Below, piece after piece: positions 33,545 to 45,135 of a stretch of DNA of 64,000 nucleotides; position 1 is the stretch's first letter, and every line of letters begins with the position of its first letter. A model generated the notes under the pieces. It did no database searches, had not been told where the DNA came from, and saw nothing but the letters and a program-made list of their open reading frames with translations. Where the stretch lies: the NCBI RefSeq assembly GCF_958450345.1, contig NC_088781.1, positions 116,634,431 to 116,698,430 on the forward strand. The letters are read 5' to 3'. Position numbers and translations under genes: made by a program. The stretch comes from Calliphora vicina (Eukaryota; Arthropoda; Insecta; Diptera; Calliphoridae).

Positions 33545-34558
33545 CTGTAATGTTTGTGAACAACCGAAAACTTTATCGCATATGCGGCATTTATAGCTGA
33601 TCTCCTCTGAATTTGAAGCCAAGTTAGAATGATTATCAAACGCCGAACTCATTGCAACATCTCGGGAAGTTTTTGTAGCCGTTAGATGGATATTAGTAAC
33701 AGTGGTCAGCGAAATGTTGGAGGAGCTTAGTAAAACATCTTTTTGGGTTTTTGCATGATATGAGCTGGTAGAACTAACTGTTGAAGCAGCTGGTGATAGA
33801 ATAGGAGATTTGTAGGGAAATGTTGAAGATTTGTAATAAGAATCCAAACAGTCGAGGCAGTCGATGCGGGAACACATAAACTTATTGTTGGTATGAGTGT
33901 GTTGGTGGGAGGGAGCTGCTTGATGTTGTTGCAAATTGGAGCTGGTGGAAGTGGGTGTTGGTGGGGTTAGAGGTGGTTGTGTAGCTGCTGGCGTTTGTTG
34001 GTTATTTAACACATAAGGAGCAAAATAACGTTTTTGATAGGGCATTACCGGTCTGGTCACACTTGCTGCATTATTATAAAAACCGGCGGGAAACATATGA
34101 GGCAAAAATTGAGCATAGAATTTTTGGGCATTTGCGGCGGCAACTGCAGCCAAAATATTGGGATGGAAACCGGCATAATTGGGTGTATTATTAAAGGGAA
34201 ATTCATTGGCTGTTGCTGGGGTAGCAAGCAAAGGATGTGGGTAGTGTTCTGTTTGTTTATTCTTAGATAAATCCAAAATGTCTGCAGAGGCTACATTAGG
34301 TTTGGTGGCAATTGGAGCATATAACTTAGGGCTGGAAGGCGGTGTGTCTTGTTGTGAAGAGTTGGATGATGACTTTGATTTGCTGCTGCTGATTAAATCC
34401 TTATTGTCGGCCAATATTCTTTGTATGCTAAAATCGGTTATTTGGGTATTATTGGTATCCTTGGATTCCGTGGAAGTTTTAGGTTGTGCGTTAGACATTT
34501 CAATATGTTGTAAACGTTGTAAGAGGGATTGTTTAAAACCCATTTTTAAATCGTTCAT
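33545..34558 (-). CDS. C2H2 zinc-finger transcription factor, coding exon 1
   Basis: Encodes residues 1-338 from MNDLKMGFKQ (ATG at 34556-34558, G at -3). Residues 43-49, FSIQRIL, fit the eh1 motif (F-x-I-x-x-I-L) that recruits the Groucho co-repressor. Residues 94-99, ILDLSK, resemble a CtBP-binding PxDLS motif lacking the Pro. The rest is Ser-, Pro-, Thr-, Ala- and Gln-rich, including a PPLTPPTPTST stretch and a Cys-containing CSRIDCLDCLD segment. The exon ends with the first half of finger 1 (YKCRICDKVFGCSQTLQ), followed by a consensus donor GTAAGT (33539-33544). Past the donor the frame runs only six codons before a stop. Predicted role: transcriptional repressor. Untranslated upstream exons are possible but not identifiable. 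Confidence 0.9.
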
Positions 34559-35530
34559 TACGTGGTATATTTGTAACTTAGCACTGCTTATTTTGTTATT
34601 TTAATAACTTTATTTATTTAATTCTTTTATTATTTTAGTTTTTAAAAAAAAATATTTTTTTTGTATTTTTTAAAAAATATCACTTCCCGTTTAGGGTTTT
34701 CTTGTTGTACCGTTTGGATTAACGTCAAATTGCGTTATGATTCCTTGTCTTATTGACATGACACTTACATCAACTGTATCCACAGCTTACACTTTGTCTA
34801 CTGATATTAACTTGGCTTAAAGACCCTGCTCAAAACACACAATGCAACACCACACCACAGCACAGCACACTCAGCTCAGCTTCTCTTCTCACTTGCGATC
34901 GTAAACACGTTTTAAATGTTGGGCGAGTAAAACGTGTTGACAACGTTTTGAAACACACACATCAAATCAACAGCTACTTTAAGCCATTACAGCCACACAC
35001 AAACCCAACAAGCGGTAGCACTTGAAGGCGGTTTGTTTTTATTTGTTAGTATGAGTTGTTGTTGTTGTTGCTCCAGCCTCTATACGAGTTCTAATCAGCC
35101 AATACACGATCTGTTTTAGCCAATATTACCAAGAGATTCTACTTTGCTCTCCATACAATTTAATTGGTGGTATTTTCTTTAGATCTCTTGTTTTCTCTAC
35201 TCTCTGTTTATTTTTATTTTTGTTTAGTTCTCCTTGTCTCTCTTGCTCTTTGTTTAAAACGGAAGGATTTCATTATTTTTGGTTTGGTCGCTGACATTGT
35301 TGCTGTTGTTGTTTATTTTTGGCTTTGTTTGAGCATGACAATATATTACGTTTTTTTTTATTATGTGTGTTATTTTCCGTTTTAATCGTTATTGCCATGA
35401 TGATGTTGATGATGCTGATCAGTTTTGTTTTGCTGCTACCAGTTACGTGTTTTCTTTTACTCTCTCATTTGTTTTAACGTCTTATCGTTTATCATTGACT
35501 AAGGTTTGCGATCAGTTAAATTAAAGGTGA
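34559..35530 (-). promoter_or_regulatory. 5' flank / probable 5' UTR and promoter region of the zinc-finger gene
   Basis: Lies directly upstream of the start codon. It holds T-rich tracts, GTT/GTTGCT trinucleotide runs (35050-35075) and CACA-rich patches (34830-34990), common in fly developmental-gene flanks. I see no unambiguous TATA box or initiator, so the start of transcription is not placed. Confidence 0.35.
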
Positions 35531-37020
35531 TAGGTATTTTGGATTGTTTCAAGGGTGATCCATTAGATGAAGAAGAATCTCTTGTATTCTAATTCTTAAT
35601 ATCATCTTAATCTTAGAAAGCTTAATCGGTTCAGCTTCTATGTCGATCCATCGATATAAATTCAGACCGTTTATTAATTTTGTTTCACTTTAACCTAGTC
35701 GTGGTATATTAATATCTTTCCTTGATCCGTACTTTAATTCCTAATATCGCGATAAGCTTTAAAAGCTGCCGACATAACCTCGTTTATCATGGAATAAAAT
35801 TAGTCAAATTAAAGGTGATCGGTTTTTCGTTTGCTTAAATGGTGATCCTCTTGTTGGAGAAAACTTTCACGCAAAGAGTTATGAAACAGTATGTTGGGGC
35901 GAGAGCGTATTCTATTTCCTTTTTTTTATATTTAGTCAGCACAGATGAGGTGTGCTACTCCAAAGAAGAAGGTTCTAGCGATACAATCGTAAAAGCAAAA
36001 TATTTACATTGAATAAACAGAAAAACAGATTAACTTAAGTTCTACCATACAATAACGAATAGGGAATTAATATTCATATGTTAGGGGAACGTGTTCACGA
36101 AGGCTCTCCAGCGATTTCAATCTTGTGCCATATGTCGGATTTGAGGCCACGTGAGTCCTCGTTGTCGATGTTCCGCTTCTACAGATCTTCTCCATGTCGT
36201 TCGTTGCCGTCTAACATTTCTTCTCCCTTTCGGATTCCATTGCAAACTGGCCTTTGCTATGTTGGAGATGTCTTTTCGCAGCGTGTGGCTAATTCATGAC
36301 CATTTACGATGGCGGATTTCGTGGGCGACGGGAGTTTGGTTGCTAATTGACAGTAGGTGGGCGTTTGCGATGCGGTTTGGCCAAAATATTTTGTTTATTT
36401 TGCGCATACATTTATTTACAAACACTTGTAGTTTCACATCCGTATAGAAGGACCGACTTTATGCTAGAATTGAAGATTTTGATTTTGTGCCGCTTAGAAA
36501 TTTGTGAAGAATTCCAAACTTTACTCAGAGGGGCATATGCACTACGAGCTCGATTTATTCTGTTTGCTGCATCTTCATCTGCGCCTATTTCCTAATATCA
36601 CGTAAATCTTAGCATGCTGTCGACATGATCTTGTTGGCAAACGAATCTGCTTAAGTTAGTTCCTACGTCGATTAATCGAGATAAATCCAGACTGATCATT
36701 CATTTTGTTTCCCTTTAAACTAATCGTGGTATCCATATCTCTTTCCTTGATCCGCATTCTAATTCCTAATATCGCGTAAATCTTTTTATACTGTCTACAT
36801 GATCTCGTTTATTATTGAATAACGTAATAGATCGGTCAAATCAAAGGTGATCGGTTTTTTCTTTTGATTAAATTGTGATCCTGCTGTTGGAGATAAATTT
36901 GTTGCAGCGAGATCGATTTCCTAATATCGCGTTAATCTTATAAAGCAGTCGACATGATCTTGTTGGCAAACGGATCTGCCTTGGCCATCTTCTATGTCGA
37001 TCTACCTGCAACATTGTATG
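35530..37020. repeat. diverged ~330-bp tandem repeats
   Basis: The phrase TTCCTAATATC(G/A)CG(A/T) occurs near 35740, 36590, 36763 and 36908. Its neighbours recur too: TC(A/G)ACATGATCT(T/C)GTT, CTATGTCGATC, ATC(G/C)AGATAAA(T/C)TCAGAC, CTAATCGTGGTAT, and AAAGGTGATCGGTTTTT. An RTE fragment (36065-36595) sits within the array. Confidence 0.65.
36065..36595 (-). pseudogene. C-terminal end of an RTE-type non-LTR retrotransposon
   Basis: Minus-strand translation gives KRHKIKIFNSSIKSVLLYGC, then after frame breaks RTTWRRSVEAEHRQ and AQDRIRWRALV. This is the conserved order at the end of RTE-like endonuclease-reverse transcriptase proteins (the VLLYGCET region, then TTWRR..E.E and RWRALV). The catalytic RT is absent. 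It is a broken 3' fragment in the same strand sense as the relics at 47043-48686 and 52930-53260. Confidence 0.75.
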
Positions 37021-37124
37021 ATGGAAAAGTACTGTCACGCTAACCAATAAACACCGTCAAACGGACCTTGAAACCGTCACCTAATGTTGGTTGTGGTAAA
37101 TTGTTTCCTGTATATTCAAGATCA

Positions 37125-37480
37125 TATTTGAGATTAAAAATTCACCAGGTTGTAAGATTTATATATGTTTTTTAGCCTTTGGAATGGCCGAACGATCTGC
37201 AACACCAGTTCCTGAGCTATGATCATGTTTGAACTTAAGTACTCTCTCTAGTTTGTAATTTGTATTTGATATCTTTATGTATTTTGCATTGAAAATGGCC
37301 GAACTATCTGCAACATCAGCATCTCGATCTTATTAGAAAATAAGAATTCACCTGGTTGAAGATGTATTTGATTTCTTTGCTTTTGAAATGCCCGAATGAT
37401 CTGCAGCATCAATTACCGATCAACGATAATATTTAAACTTAACTATACATCAGGTTGTAAGATGTATTTAACATCATTTT
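37125..37480. repeat. ~100-115-bp tandem repeat, three to four copies
   Basis: AATGGCCGAAC(G/T)ATCTGCAACA and TTCACC(A/T)GGTTG.AAGAT.TAT recur near 37180, 37295 and 37388, with a final partial copy near 37452. Confidence 0.7.
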
Positions 37481-39240
37481 AGTCACATCTGAAATTCGAT
37501 CATTCAAAATTGTAGCTGCACGTTTTCAAAATTCCATAACAAGTTTAACTGATATCAGTCCTGTATTGTTAACATATATGAGTCCATGTTCTCCTAAGTC
37601 TTAAGTCTCTATATATCTGTGTGGCATTTAACTCCTTTTCGACGACTTTCCTTTTGTCTTAAATGTGATAATTAATTATGGTCATAAAATGTTTATTTTT
37701 TTTATCTCATTTTTGTATGTGGTGTCTTTTGTTTTGTTCTTAAGAATATATCTACTTACGAATATGATTTTGGGAGTAAATAAATTTGCTTTTCTGGTGG
37801 GAATATTTCTTTGTGATCTCTCTCATTATGCTGACGATCATCATGTTATTAAGATTTGAGTTAAATGTCTTACTATTTTAAATGTTAATGTTTGGAAACA
37901 ATTATGACAATTAGAAGAAGATGGGGTGAGTCAGTGTGAGTTGAGCCAAAGTTGAAGGTAATAATGTGTAGTTATTAAGTTTTCGTTTATGAGAACACTT
38001 GATATTCATTTAATGATGAAATATTTAAAGTATTTAAGAAATATATTCATAAAACATGTAAGTTTATTTATTCGTAGTATTTTCATAAAATCTTTGTTGT
38101 TATATTTAAGGAGATGAAGAAGATTTCATATAATTTAAAGGTTTGGGGTAATAATGAGATTTAAAAAATTCCTTACATCCTGTTTATCTTCCAAATTCGC
38201 TATAAATTTAGATAAGAGTAGTGTAAAATTAACAGAAACTTTGCTTATTGCTAATGTCAATGATGTTTTGGTATCGGGGTACTTGTGTCAGTATTCAACT
38301 TAGGCCCTTTTTAATCTTCAACATAAATTATCTTGCAGGATAATTTACAATATTACATTAACCTATGTTTAAACACATGGGTTAGGTTTCTTGAACAGCA
38401 ATTTTTCTAAGAAGCTCCTAGGGTCCATTCAAAATGGATACCATTGTGTTACCCAAGCGGTAAATAGCAGAAACCTCAATCGACTAGCGTTATTTCCACA
38501 ATGATTCTCTGATGAAAGAATAAGTTTGCCTAAGTTTCATTCTGGCATAATTCAAAGGGAACGCCAAATATGCGCAACTATGACAGAATAAGTCAGATAC
38601 CTCTTACTCATTATGACAGCTTCTACAGGAGTCGTTGAACCACAGACCCATTCGCATTATGTTGCCCTATAATTTAGTATCCTGTAATAGTTTGCTCAAA
38701 TCCAGTAACTACATATGTCATGCCAACATTATATACAGTCCAGATGAACTTCGCCATGGCAAAACAAATTTCACTGAACCACCTAGACTTAGAAAGCTCC
38801 AATATCCCGCTCCGTCATCGGTAATGATCATAGGGGTTCGGTGTTTATCAGCAGAAGGATTGCATCTCATTGGCAATACAATATAGAGGAAAGCATTTTA
38901 TTAATAGCCATAAAACGGAATCGATAACAAATCTAGAACTTTTACATTCAAGTGTTGCCTAAATTTATTATGTACTCAAGAAGGAGAAGTCTCCAGTGGA
39001 GACTTTAATATATCATATCCCCCGCTATTTACTTCAATTGGATTAACGAACTCCACTCTTGAATTCTCACTGGTAATTGTTGATGGTAACTATTTATTTA
39101 TCTAACTAATATAATTGTACTTAGACCACCCTGTATTGAATAGAATTCGTCAATCATTATTTTATGAAAGAGATTCTTCTACTCATTCCTTTACATTGAT
39201 CGTAGATTCTCCAGCAAAAGTGCGATTAGCATTCTCAAAT
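37481..39240. other. non-coding, no gene recognised
   Basis: Short frames here (for example 38635-38886) have no protein-like signature. No inverted-repeat pair was seen. Confidence 0.5.
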
Positions 39241-42075
39241 CGAGATATTTTAAGGTGAATTATATGCCTTTGATTGTGGTTGAAGATTATCAGAAGTACA
39301 CAGCTTTCTCGAAACATATCTAAAGCGGTGGCTCTACATATTGAAAGGCTAAGCATAACACAGTACAGCATTTTTCAGTTCATTGCTTTGGGACTCAATT
39401 CGGACAATTGCACGTGAAAGTATCCCCAAAAATAAGAACTTCTGCATCATTAGTTTTGTCAAGTTGGCTGCCGTATTAATTTAATGGCCATACGAATTTT
39501 TTTTCCTCAAGGTGGATTTTTATCACTTTTTCTATATTTTAGCACGATTATATCTCGTATACCGTACGGAATATCTCTTTTGTGGCTGAAGCAAAGTTGT
39601 AGATATTGAATAGTAGAAAAAAAGTACGGAACATATCTACCCGAAAAAGGTGCATCCACTGCCTCGCAAAATTTAAATCGCAGGTACGGAAAAACTGTAA
39701 GTATTTTGATCTCAATAAACCCCAATGTGATGATCGAAAAAATCTGAAATTTGTTTAACAAAATTTTTAAAAATTTTAAAATGGAGTTTTGAAACAGCCG
39801 TTAAAAAAAATATTTTTTTTGGCCATACCTGCGAATAGGTTAACGGTATCCTACGAAGACAAAAACTCATATACAAGTAAATATGGACATATTTTAAGTA
39901 AAAATGAGCTTTTATTTTAATTTTTCTCGAAATATCTTAATTTTTTTCCTAAATTTTTTGTTCAAGTGGCCTGAAACACGTTAATGGTCTGGCGAATTTG
40001 TAATAACTTTAAAATTTTTTAATCAAATTATGTCATTTATATCTCATTACAACGATAATTACGTACATATTTCGATTCTTTTGCATTCAATTGCAAAAGT
40101 ATTTATTTAGTAGCAAAATTTTTTCAAAAACTGAAAAATTTGCATTTTTCTCTAATTTTGGCGATAATACAGTTTTTGGGTCATTTTGAACCAAAGGAGA
40201 TACAGGGTTAATTTCCAAAAAAATTTTTTTAATGTAATATTCATTAATATAAATAAATCTACATATTTCTAGAAAACAATGCAGAAAGTCAACGAGTTTC
40301 ACCTATTTATTCCATATTAACAGTAAAATTTTGCATATATCTGAACTTTGACCTCGATGCGCGTCCAGAAATCGTTGCCCGATTTGGCTCAAATTTTCAG
40401 CACTTAACATTTAGGCCTAGTGTCACAATATTCCACCCGGCACTCTTCAAAATTTTAACAAAAATTTTTTTCCATACAACTGATTGTCACTCTAATATAC
40501 ATATATAAATTAAACATTTATGACCGATAAAGTCCAATTTCGGGAGGACATTTGTATGGGGGCTAGGTGAAATAATGAACCGATTTCAGCCAATTTCAAC
40601 AGTTTTCGTCCTTGGGCCGAACAAATTATATGTACCGAATTTGTTTATGATCGGTCCATAATTAGTCATAGCTCACATATAAAACACGCTTCCGAAAATC
40701 ACTTTAAAGTGCATAAATCTGTAAAAAATTATGGTATACATACAAAATTCATGATAAATAACTTTTATATAGATACAAATCACACGACCTAATTTCATGG
40801 TGATCAGTCCATAATTGGATTTGTAATCCAGTTATTGAGCAAAAACGGTGAAAAATTGGTTAAAAAATTAAAAAAAATGGGCATTTTGGCGATTTTTAAG
40901 GCACTGGATGCATCTTTTTCGGGTAGGTATGTTCCGTACTTTTTTTCTACTATTCAATATCTACAACTCTGCTTCAGCCACAAAAGAGATATTCCGTACG
41001 GTATACGAGATATAACCGTGCTAAAATATAGAAAAAGTGATAAAAATCCACCTTGAGGAAAAAAAATTCGTATGACCATTAAATTAATACGGCAGCCAAC
41101 TTGACAAAACTAATGATGCAGAAGTTCTTATTTTTGGGGATACGTTCACGTGCAATTGTCAGAATTGAGTCCCAAAATCATGTGTTGTACTGTGTAATTA
41201 TTGTCAAACAGAGCGTTATAAATCGCAGAACAGGAGAAATGCCCAAGAGAAACCAACAGATCCTAGACCAACTATACATCGACATCGAGAATATTTAACA
41301 TGATACTTAAGGTTCATCTTCTATGTGGGTGCTAAATTTCATTGGGGTTATAACGAATTTAAATTGATCCATAATGGATCACTTATTCCATAAGTCATTA
41401 AAGATAATTCAGCACATTGAATTGACGCTGGTTAGATGATGATTTCATCCTTTGATAATGAGAAGGAATAAATATATTTTAAGACAAATTTCATTGAAGT
41501 GGCTGAAGATTATCTTTAAGTACAAATGTTCCCCCAATCATAAGTAAACGGTGGCTCTACATAAAGAAATTTAAAAAAAGGAGTCACTCTCATTCAAAGG
41601 GTTTTAAATCGTAGAAGAGGGAATATAATCTTCTAAGTGGATGCTGAATTTCTATGCGATTTTATAGAATGAAAATAGGTAATGCATTAGTATTCGTCAT
41701 TCGGCACATCGTATTGATTCCAGTTGAATTATAATGAGGAGGGAATATGAGAGTATCAACATATTTTAAGGCGTATTTTATTCTGGTGGTTGTGGTTGAA
41801 GATTATCGTATGTACAACAGTTCCTCTAAGCATATCCAAATACTTTCAGTCAGATGATTGTAAATCGCGGAACAGCATAAACATCTAAGAGAAACTGACC
41901 GCTTTTCTACCAAATAAATCGATATTCATAATCTTTAATATTGTAGGATCATGTTCTTTATTTCTCGTAATGGATCATGTGCTCGTCAATAAGTATAGTG
42001 CAGCGCATCGTATTGATTCCGGTTAGATACAACCAATCTATGCAAATGATTTTGACCTTTTATAATGAGGTACTG
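39240..42075. repeat. ~295-bp tandem repeat, interrupted by a foldback element
   Basis: ATATTTTAAG(G/A) followed by GGTTGTGGTTGAAGATTATC-like sequence occurs near 39250, 41475 and 41765. CACAT(C/T)G(T/A)ATTGA occurs at about 41415, 41706 and 42006, giving spacings of 291-299 bp. Other shared phrases are GGTGGCTCTACAT (39329, 41549) and AAATCG(C/T)(A/G)GAA (41220, 41606, 41868). The foldback element 39358-41195 splits the first unit from the others. Confidence 0.7.
39358..41195. mobile_element. 1.8-kb foldback-type element with ~280-bp inverted arms
   Basis: The left arm (about 39390-39670) and right arm (about 40905-41180) are inverted copies over ~280 bp at high identity. They run from GGGACTCAATTC through TCCCCAAAAATAAGAACTTC, TTGTCAAGTTGGCTGCCGTA and CGTATACCGTACGGAATATC to TACCCGAAAAAG. 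A 10-bp outer match ACACAGTACA / TGTACTGTGT suggests ends near 39358 and 41195. The unpaired centre includes sequence (40500-40820) also found in the element at 44003-44741, notably GATC.GTCCATAATTAGTCATAG and CTTCCGAAAATCACTTTAA. No transposase is encoded; identical translated peptides from the two arms are mirror copies, not genes. Confidence 0.8.
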
Positions 42076-42423
42076 TTTTTTTTTTTGTTTCTTCAACGAT
42101 GTTTTGGTGCATAATTTTGTCCATTTGAGCCATTTTAGTTCCGTATTTCACTGAGTTTTTTAATTTAACTCGAATTTCTTTAAAATTGACCACCTTCCAG
42201 GATCACCAGTGATTTATCGACTAGCGCAGTGGTTTAAAGTGATTATACATTAGCATTTGGTCATCAAAAAATGTGCATCTTATTGGATATCGTAAAAGTT
42301 TGGCATTAACTCGATTGAAAATTACTCCATTTCTCTTCAAATGGCGTAATTTGAAAAAGTTGGTTTCGAAATGTGTTCAGTTTTCAATATCTAAGTTGTC
42401 TATGTAAAATATCTTCATATGAA

Positions 42424-43655
42424 TTGGGTGTTTAACTTAAAAATGCGGGATTTACAAGAGATGGCGTATCTTTTGAACGCGGTTTTTGTATTTAATAACT
42501 TAATGTGATTTTGAATTGTACATATCTGTCATAACAAAGTTTTTTTCTTCGAAAATGTCGAATTTCATGTTAACAAAGCGTCATATGGGGAAGTTTTACT
42601 TCACTTCTTTAATTTGAAAAAAAGTGCCTCTGAAGCATACCGATTGCTCTCCGAAGCTAACGGTTTTACCGGTTCCAACCGGTTTGACACGGAAGACAAA
42701 GATCGCCCAGGCCAAAAAGTGTGAAGACCAAAAATTGGAGGTATTTCTCCATGACGATTGTTGTTAAACTCAACAAGAGCTTCTAAAATCATTGAGAGCT
42801 ACTCAAACAGCGATTTCAAAAGGTTTTCGACCAGCAGGATTCATCCAAAAGAGTGAAATTTGGTACCATTGAAGATTAGAGACCTTGAAAGACGATTAAC
42901 GCTATAAAAGAAAATCATTTTTGCACCGAGTCATTACTTGCGATGAAAAACGGTTCGATAACCCGAAGCGTTATCTGGTTCCTCTAAAGAGCGTCAACTC
43001 AAAATTTTCAATTTTCACTTTTTGCAAGAAATCGATGTGCAATGGTCACATCTACCCACTGTAAAAATCTGCTATCATTTTCTCTACTCTTTCGCCAAAA
43101 AATACATTTGTATCCGTACAGTTGTTTCATTATAATGTATTGAAAACAAAATAGTTTTTTGCTTCTACTGCTTCTCACCCACATACTTCCAAATATCCAT
43201 GGCACTAAGGTAATGCTTCGTATTTGATATTATGAGCTGCTGAAATCTGTCCAGACCATCAAATGGAACCTGTACCGAATGCAACGGATTCATTTAAAAC
43301 GCCCAGAATATGCGTCTAGACATGAAAATGAAATATTCCATCAAGACAACGATAGAACAGATGTTGCAATTTAAATCTATTTAGAAAGAAGTGGTTTTGA
43401 AGTTTTGCCTCACCCACATTATAGTCCGGAACTTGTCCCGTCCGCCTACTATTTGATTCGATCAATTCAGAACAGAGTATCCAAAATTAGCTAGATTCGT
43501 TCTTGAATTGAAAAGATGAGCTGTTCTTTCGGCGAGGAATCCATATGTTGCTAGGCTAACAATGTCCAATACTTTGAATAAATTTATATTGTACAATTGT
43601 TTCAATATAAAAGCTGAAAGTTTAAAAAATCACGCATTTTTAAGTCATACACCAA
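42424..43655 (+). mobile_element. full-length but decayed mauritiana-type mariner
   Basis: 1232 bp with the left end TTGGGTGTTTAACTTAAAAA (42424) and the right end the complement of TTGGTGTATGACTTAAAAAT (43655), followed by TA. Transposase segments read on the plus strand across frame breaks: MSNFMLTKRHM near the start, then HRLLSEA, LRATQTAISK, FLHRVITCDEK near 42930 and LPHPHYSPELVPSAYYLI near 43420. Many indels and stops. A segment at 43010-43200 carrying GACCATTGCACATCGATTTC-type sequence appears inverted or unrelated. The element is dead. Its right end abuts a DUF4817 relic. Confidence 0.78.
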
Positions 43656-43884
43656 TATAACGCTCGCCGTTCACGCTGATATCCTTGATGCTGATATCAA
43701 AGAAATATGGACTCATGACGCCGACAGCCCAAAATCTATACCAAACATGGATTTTTTCAAGATGCATTGAACGCTCTTGGATCTCATGTGGATTGGTATC
43801 GTCCCAAATTACGTACCCATTCATCCAGAAATGGGGCTCATCGCTGAAGATGACTTTTGAAAGAAATTTGATTTGGGAAAACAA
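43656..43884 (-). pseudogene. DUF4817-type transposase fragment
   Basis: Minus-strand reading gives FSDEPHFWMNGYVIWDD, then SMHLEKIHVWYRFWAVGVMS, PYFFD and NGERY. This is the FSDEAHFWLNGYVNKQN to NGERYR region containing the first catalytic Asp. The sequence stops exactly where the mariner right end begins (TA at 43656-43657), consistent with mariner insertion into this older transposon. The continuation on the far side of the mariner was not found. Confidence 0.75.
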
Positions 43885-44002
43885 ACTGAATTCGACATAT
43901 CGTTACCTTAATATAAAAACGCCCTAACTCGTTTTTTTTACCAAAATTTAGTTTTTTGCATACTTCGATAGATAATCCCGTAATACACCATTAATAAAAT
44001 AA

Positions 44003-44741
44003 AACAAGTAAGAATGTATGGTCGGTCAAGCCCGACCATATAATACCCTACACCAAGTAAATGAGTAAAAATATTTTTCTTTTAAAATATCAATAATTTA
44101 TATTCATGAGTGATTTTCGGAAGTGGGCCTTATATGGGAGCTATTACCAATTATGGACTGGCTGTCCATGTAAACCTTGTGCGCAGAGTACAGGTCGCAA
44201 TTTTGAAGATATTTCGATCAAATTTGGTACATATTACTTTTTCGGCCCAAGGACCAAGCCTATTGAAACTGGCTGAAATCGGTCCATTATTTCACCTAGC
44301 CCCCATACAAAGTCCCCTCGAAATTGGACTTTATCGGTCATAAATGTTTAATTTATCTATGTATCTACACATATTTCGCTCCAAATAAGTTTTATATATA
44401 CAAAATTCATGTTACCAAATTTTGTTACGATCGGTCCATAATTAGTCATAGCTCCCATTTAGACCTGCTTCCGAAAATCACTTTAACGTGCATAAATCTC
44501 TTAAAAATGTTGGTATATACACAAAATTCAACATAAATAACTTTCATATAGACATAAATCACTCGACCTAATTTCATGGTGATCGGTCCATAATTGGTCA
44601 TAGCTCCCATATAAGGCCCACTTCCGAAAATCATTCGCGAATATAAATTATTGATATTTTAAATGAAAAATGTTTTTGCTCATTTACTTGGTGTAGGGTA
44701 TTATATGGTCGGGCTTGACCGACAATACTTTCTTACTTATT
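44003..44741. mobile_element. 739-bp foldback-type element with ~155-bp inverted arms
   Basis: The left arm 44003-44160 contains CAAGTAAGAATGTATGGTCG, GTCAAGCCCGACCATATAAT, ACCCTACACCAAGTAAATGA and TTTTCGGAAGTGGGCCTTAT. The right arm 44587-44741 is its complement with few changes. Each arm holds an inner short palindrome (GGTCGG..CCGACC). The unpaired centre matches parts of the element at 39358-41195. No coding potential. No target duplication could be fixed. Confidence 0.82.
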
Positions 44742-44786
44742 TTTGATATGTATATAAGAATAAAAGGAAAAAATATTTTTTGAAAA

Positions 44787-45135
44787 AACTGGGTAACTCA
44801 ATTTTTTCGTAAAAAATAACGGATAAATTAAAGTATTGAGTCAAATAGTCAATGTTTTACCACAAATGATTTCTAAAGTTGCCTTAATTCCGTAAAATAT
44901 AAAAATAAATTAAAAAAAAAAATATATTTTTTTTTTTGGAAAAACTAGGTAACTGACATCGATTTTCGGTTCTAATGTCCAGAAATCTTCAACAATATTT
45001 AAAATTATGTTTTGCTTAATGCGCATGCATAATAACATTAATTCATATTAAATAATTAGTGAAATATGTTTAAAACTTTAAATGTGTTTTTCTCGTGTTT
45101 TCAAAAAATGGAGTTACCTAGTTTTTCCAAACCAC
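44787..45135. repeat. possible ~350-bp inverted-repeat element
   Basis: GAAAAAACTGGGTAACTCAA near 44788 is mirrored by GGAGTTACCTAGTTTTTCC near 45114. A third direct copy, GAAAAACTAGGTAACTGA, lies near 44939. The interior is A/T-rich and non-coding. Confidence 0.45.

Noticed and set aside
34278..34604. 108-residue plus-strand ORF
   Set aside because: Antisense shadow of zinc-finger exon 1.
39507..41056. Two near-identical peptides on opposite strands (39507-39761 minus, 40835-41056 plus), suggesting a duplicated gene
   Set aside because: They are the mirrored arms of a foldback element; the frames lack start context and any domain.
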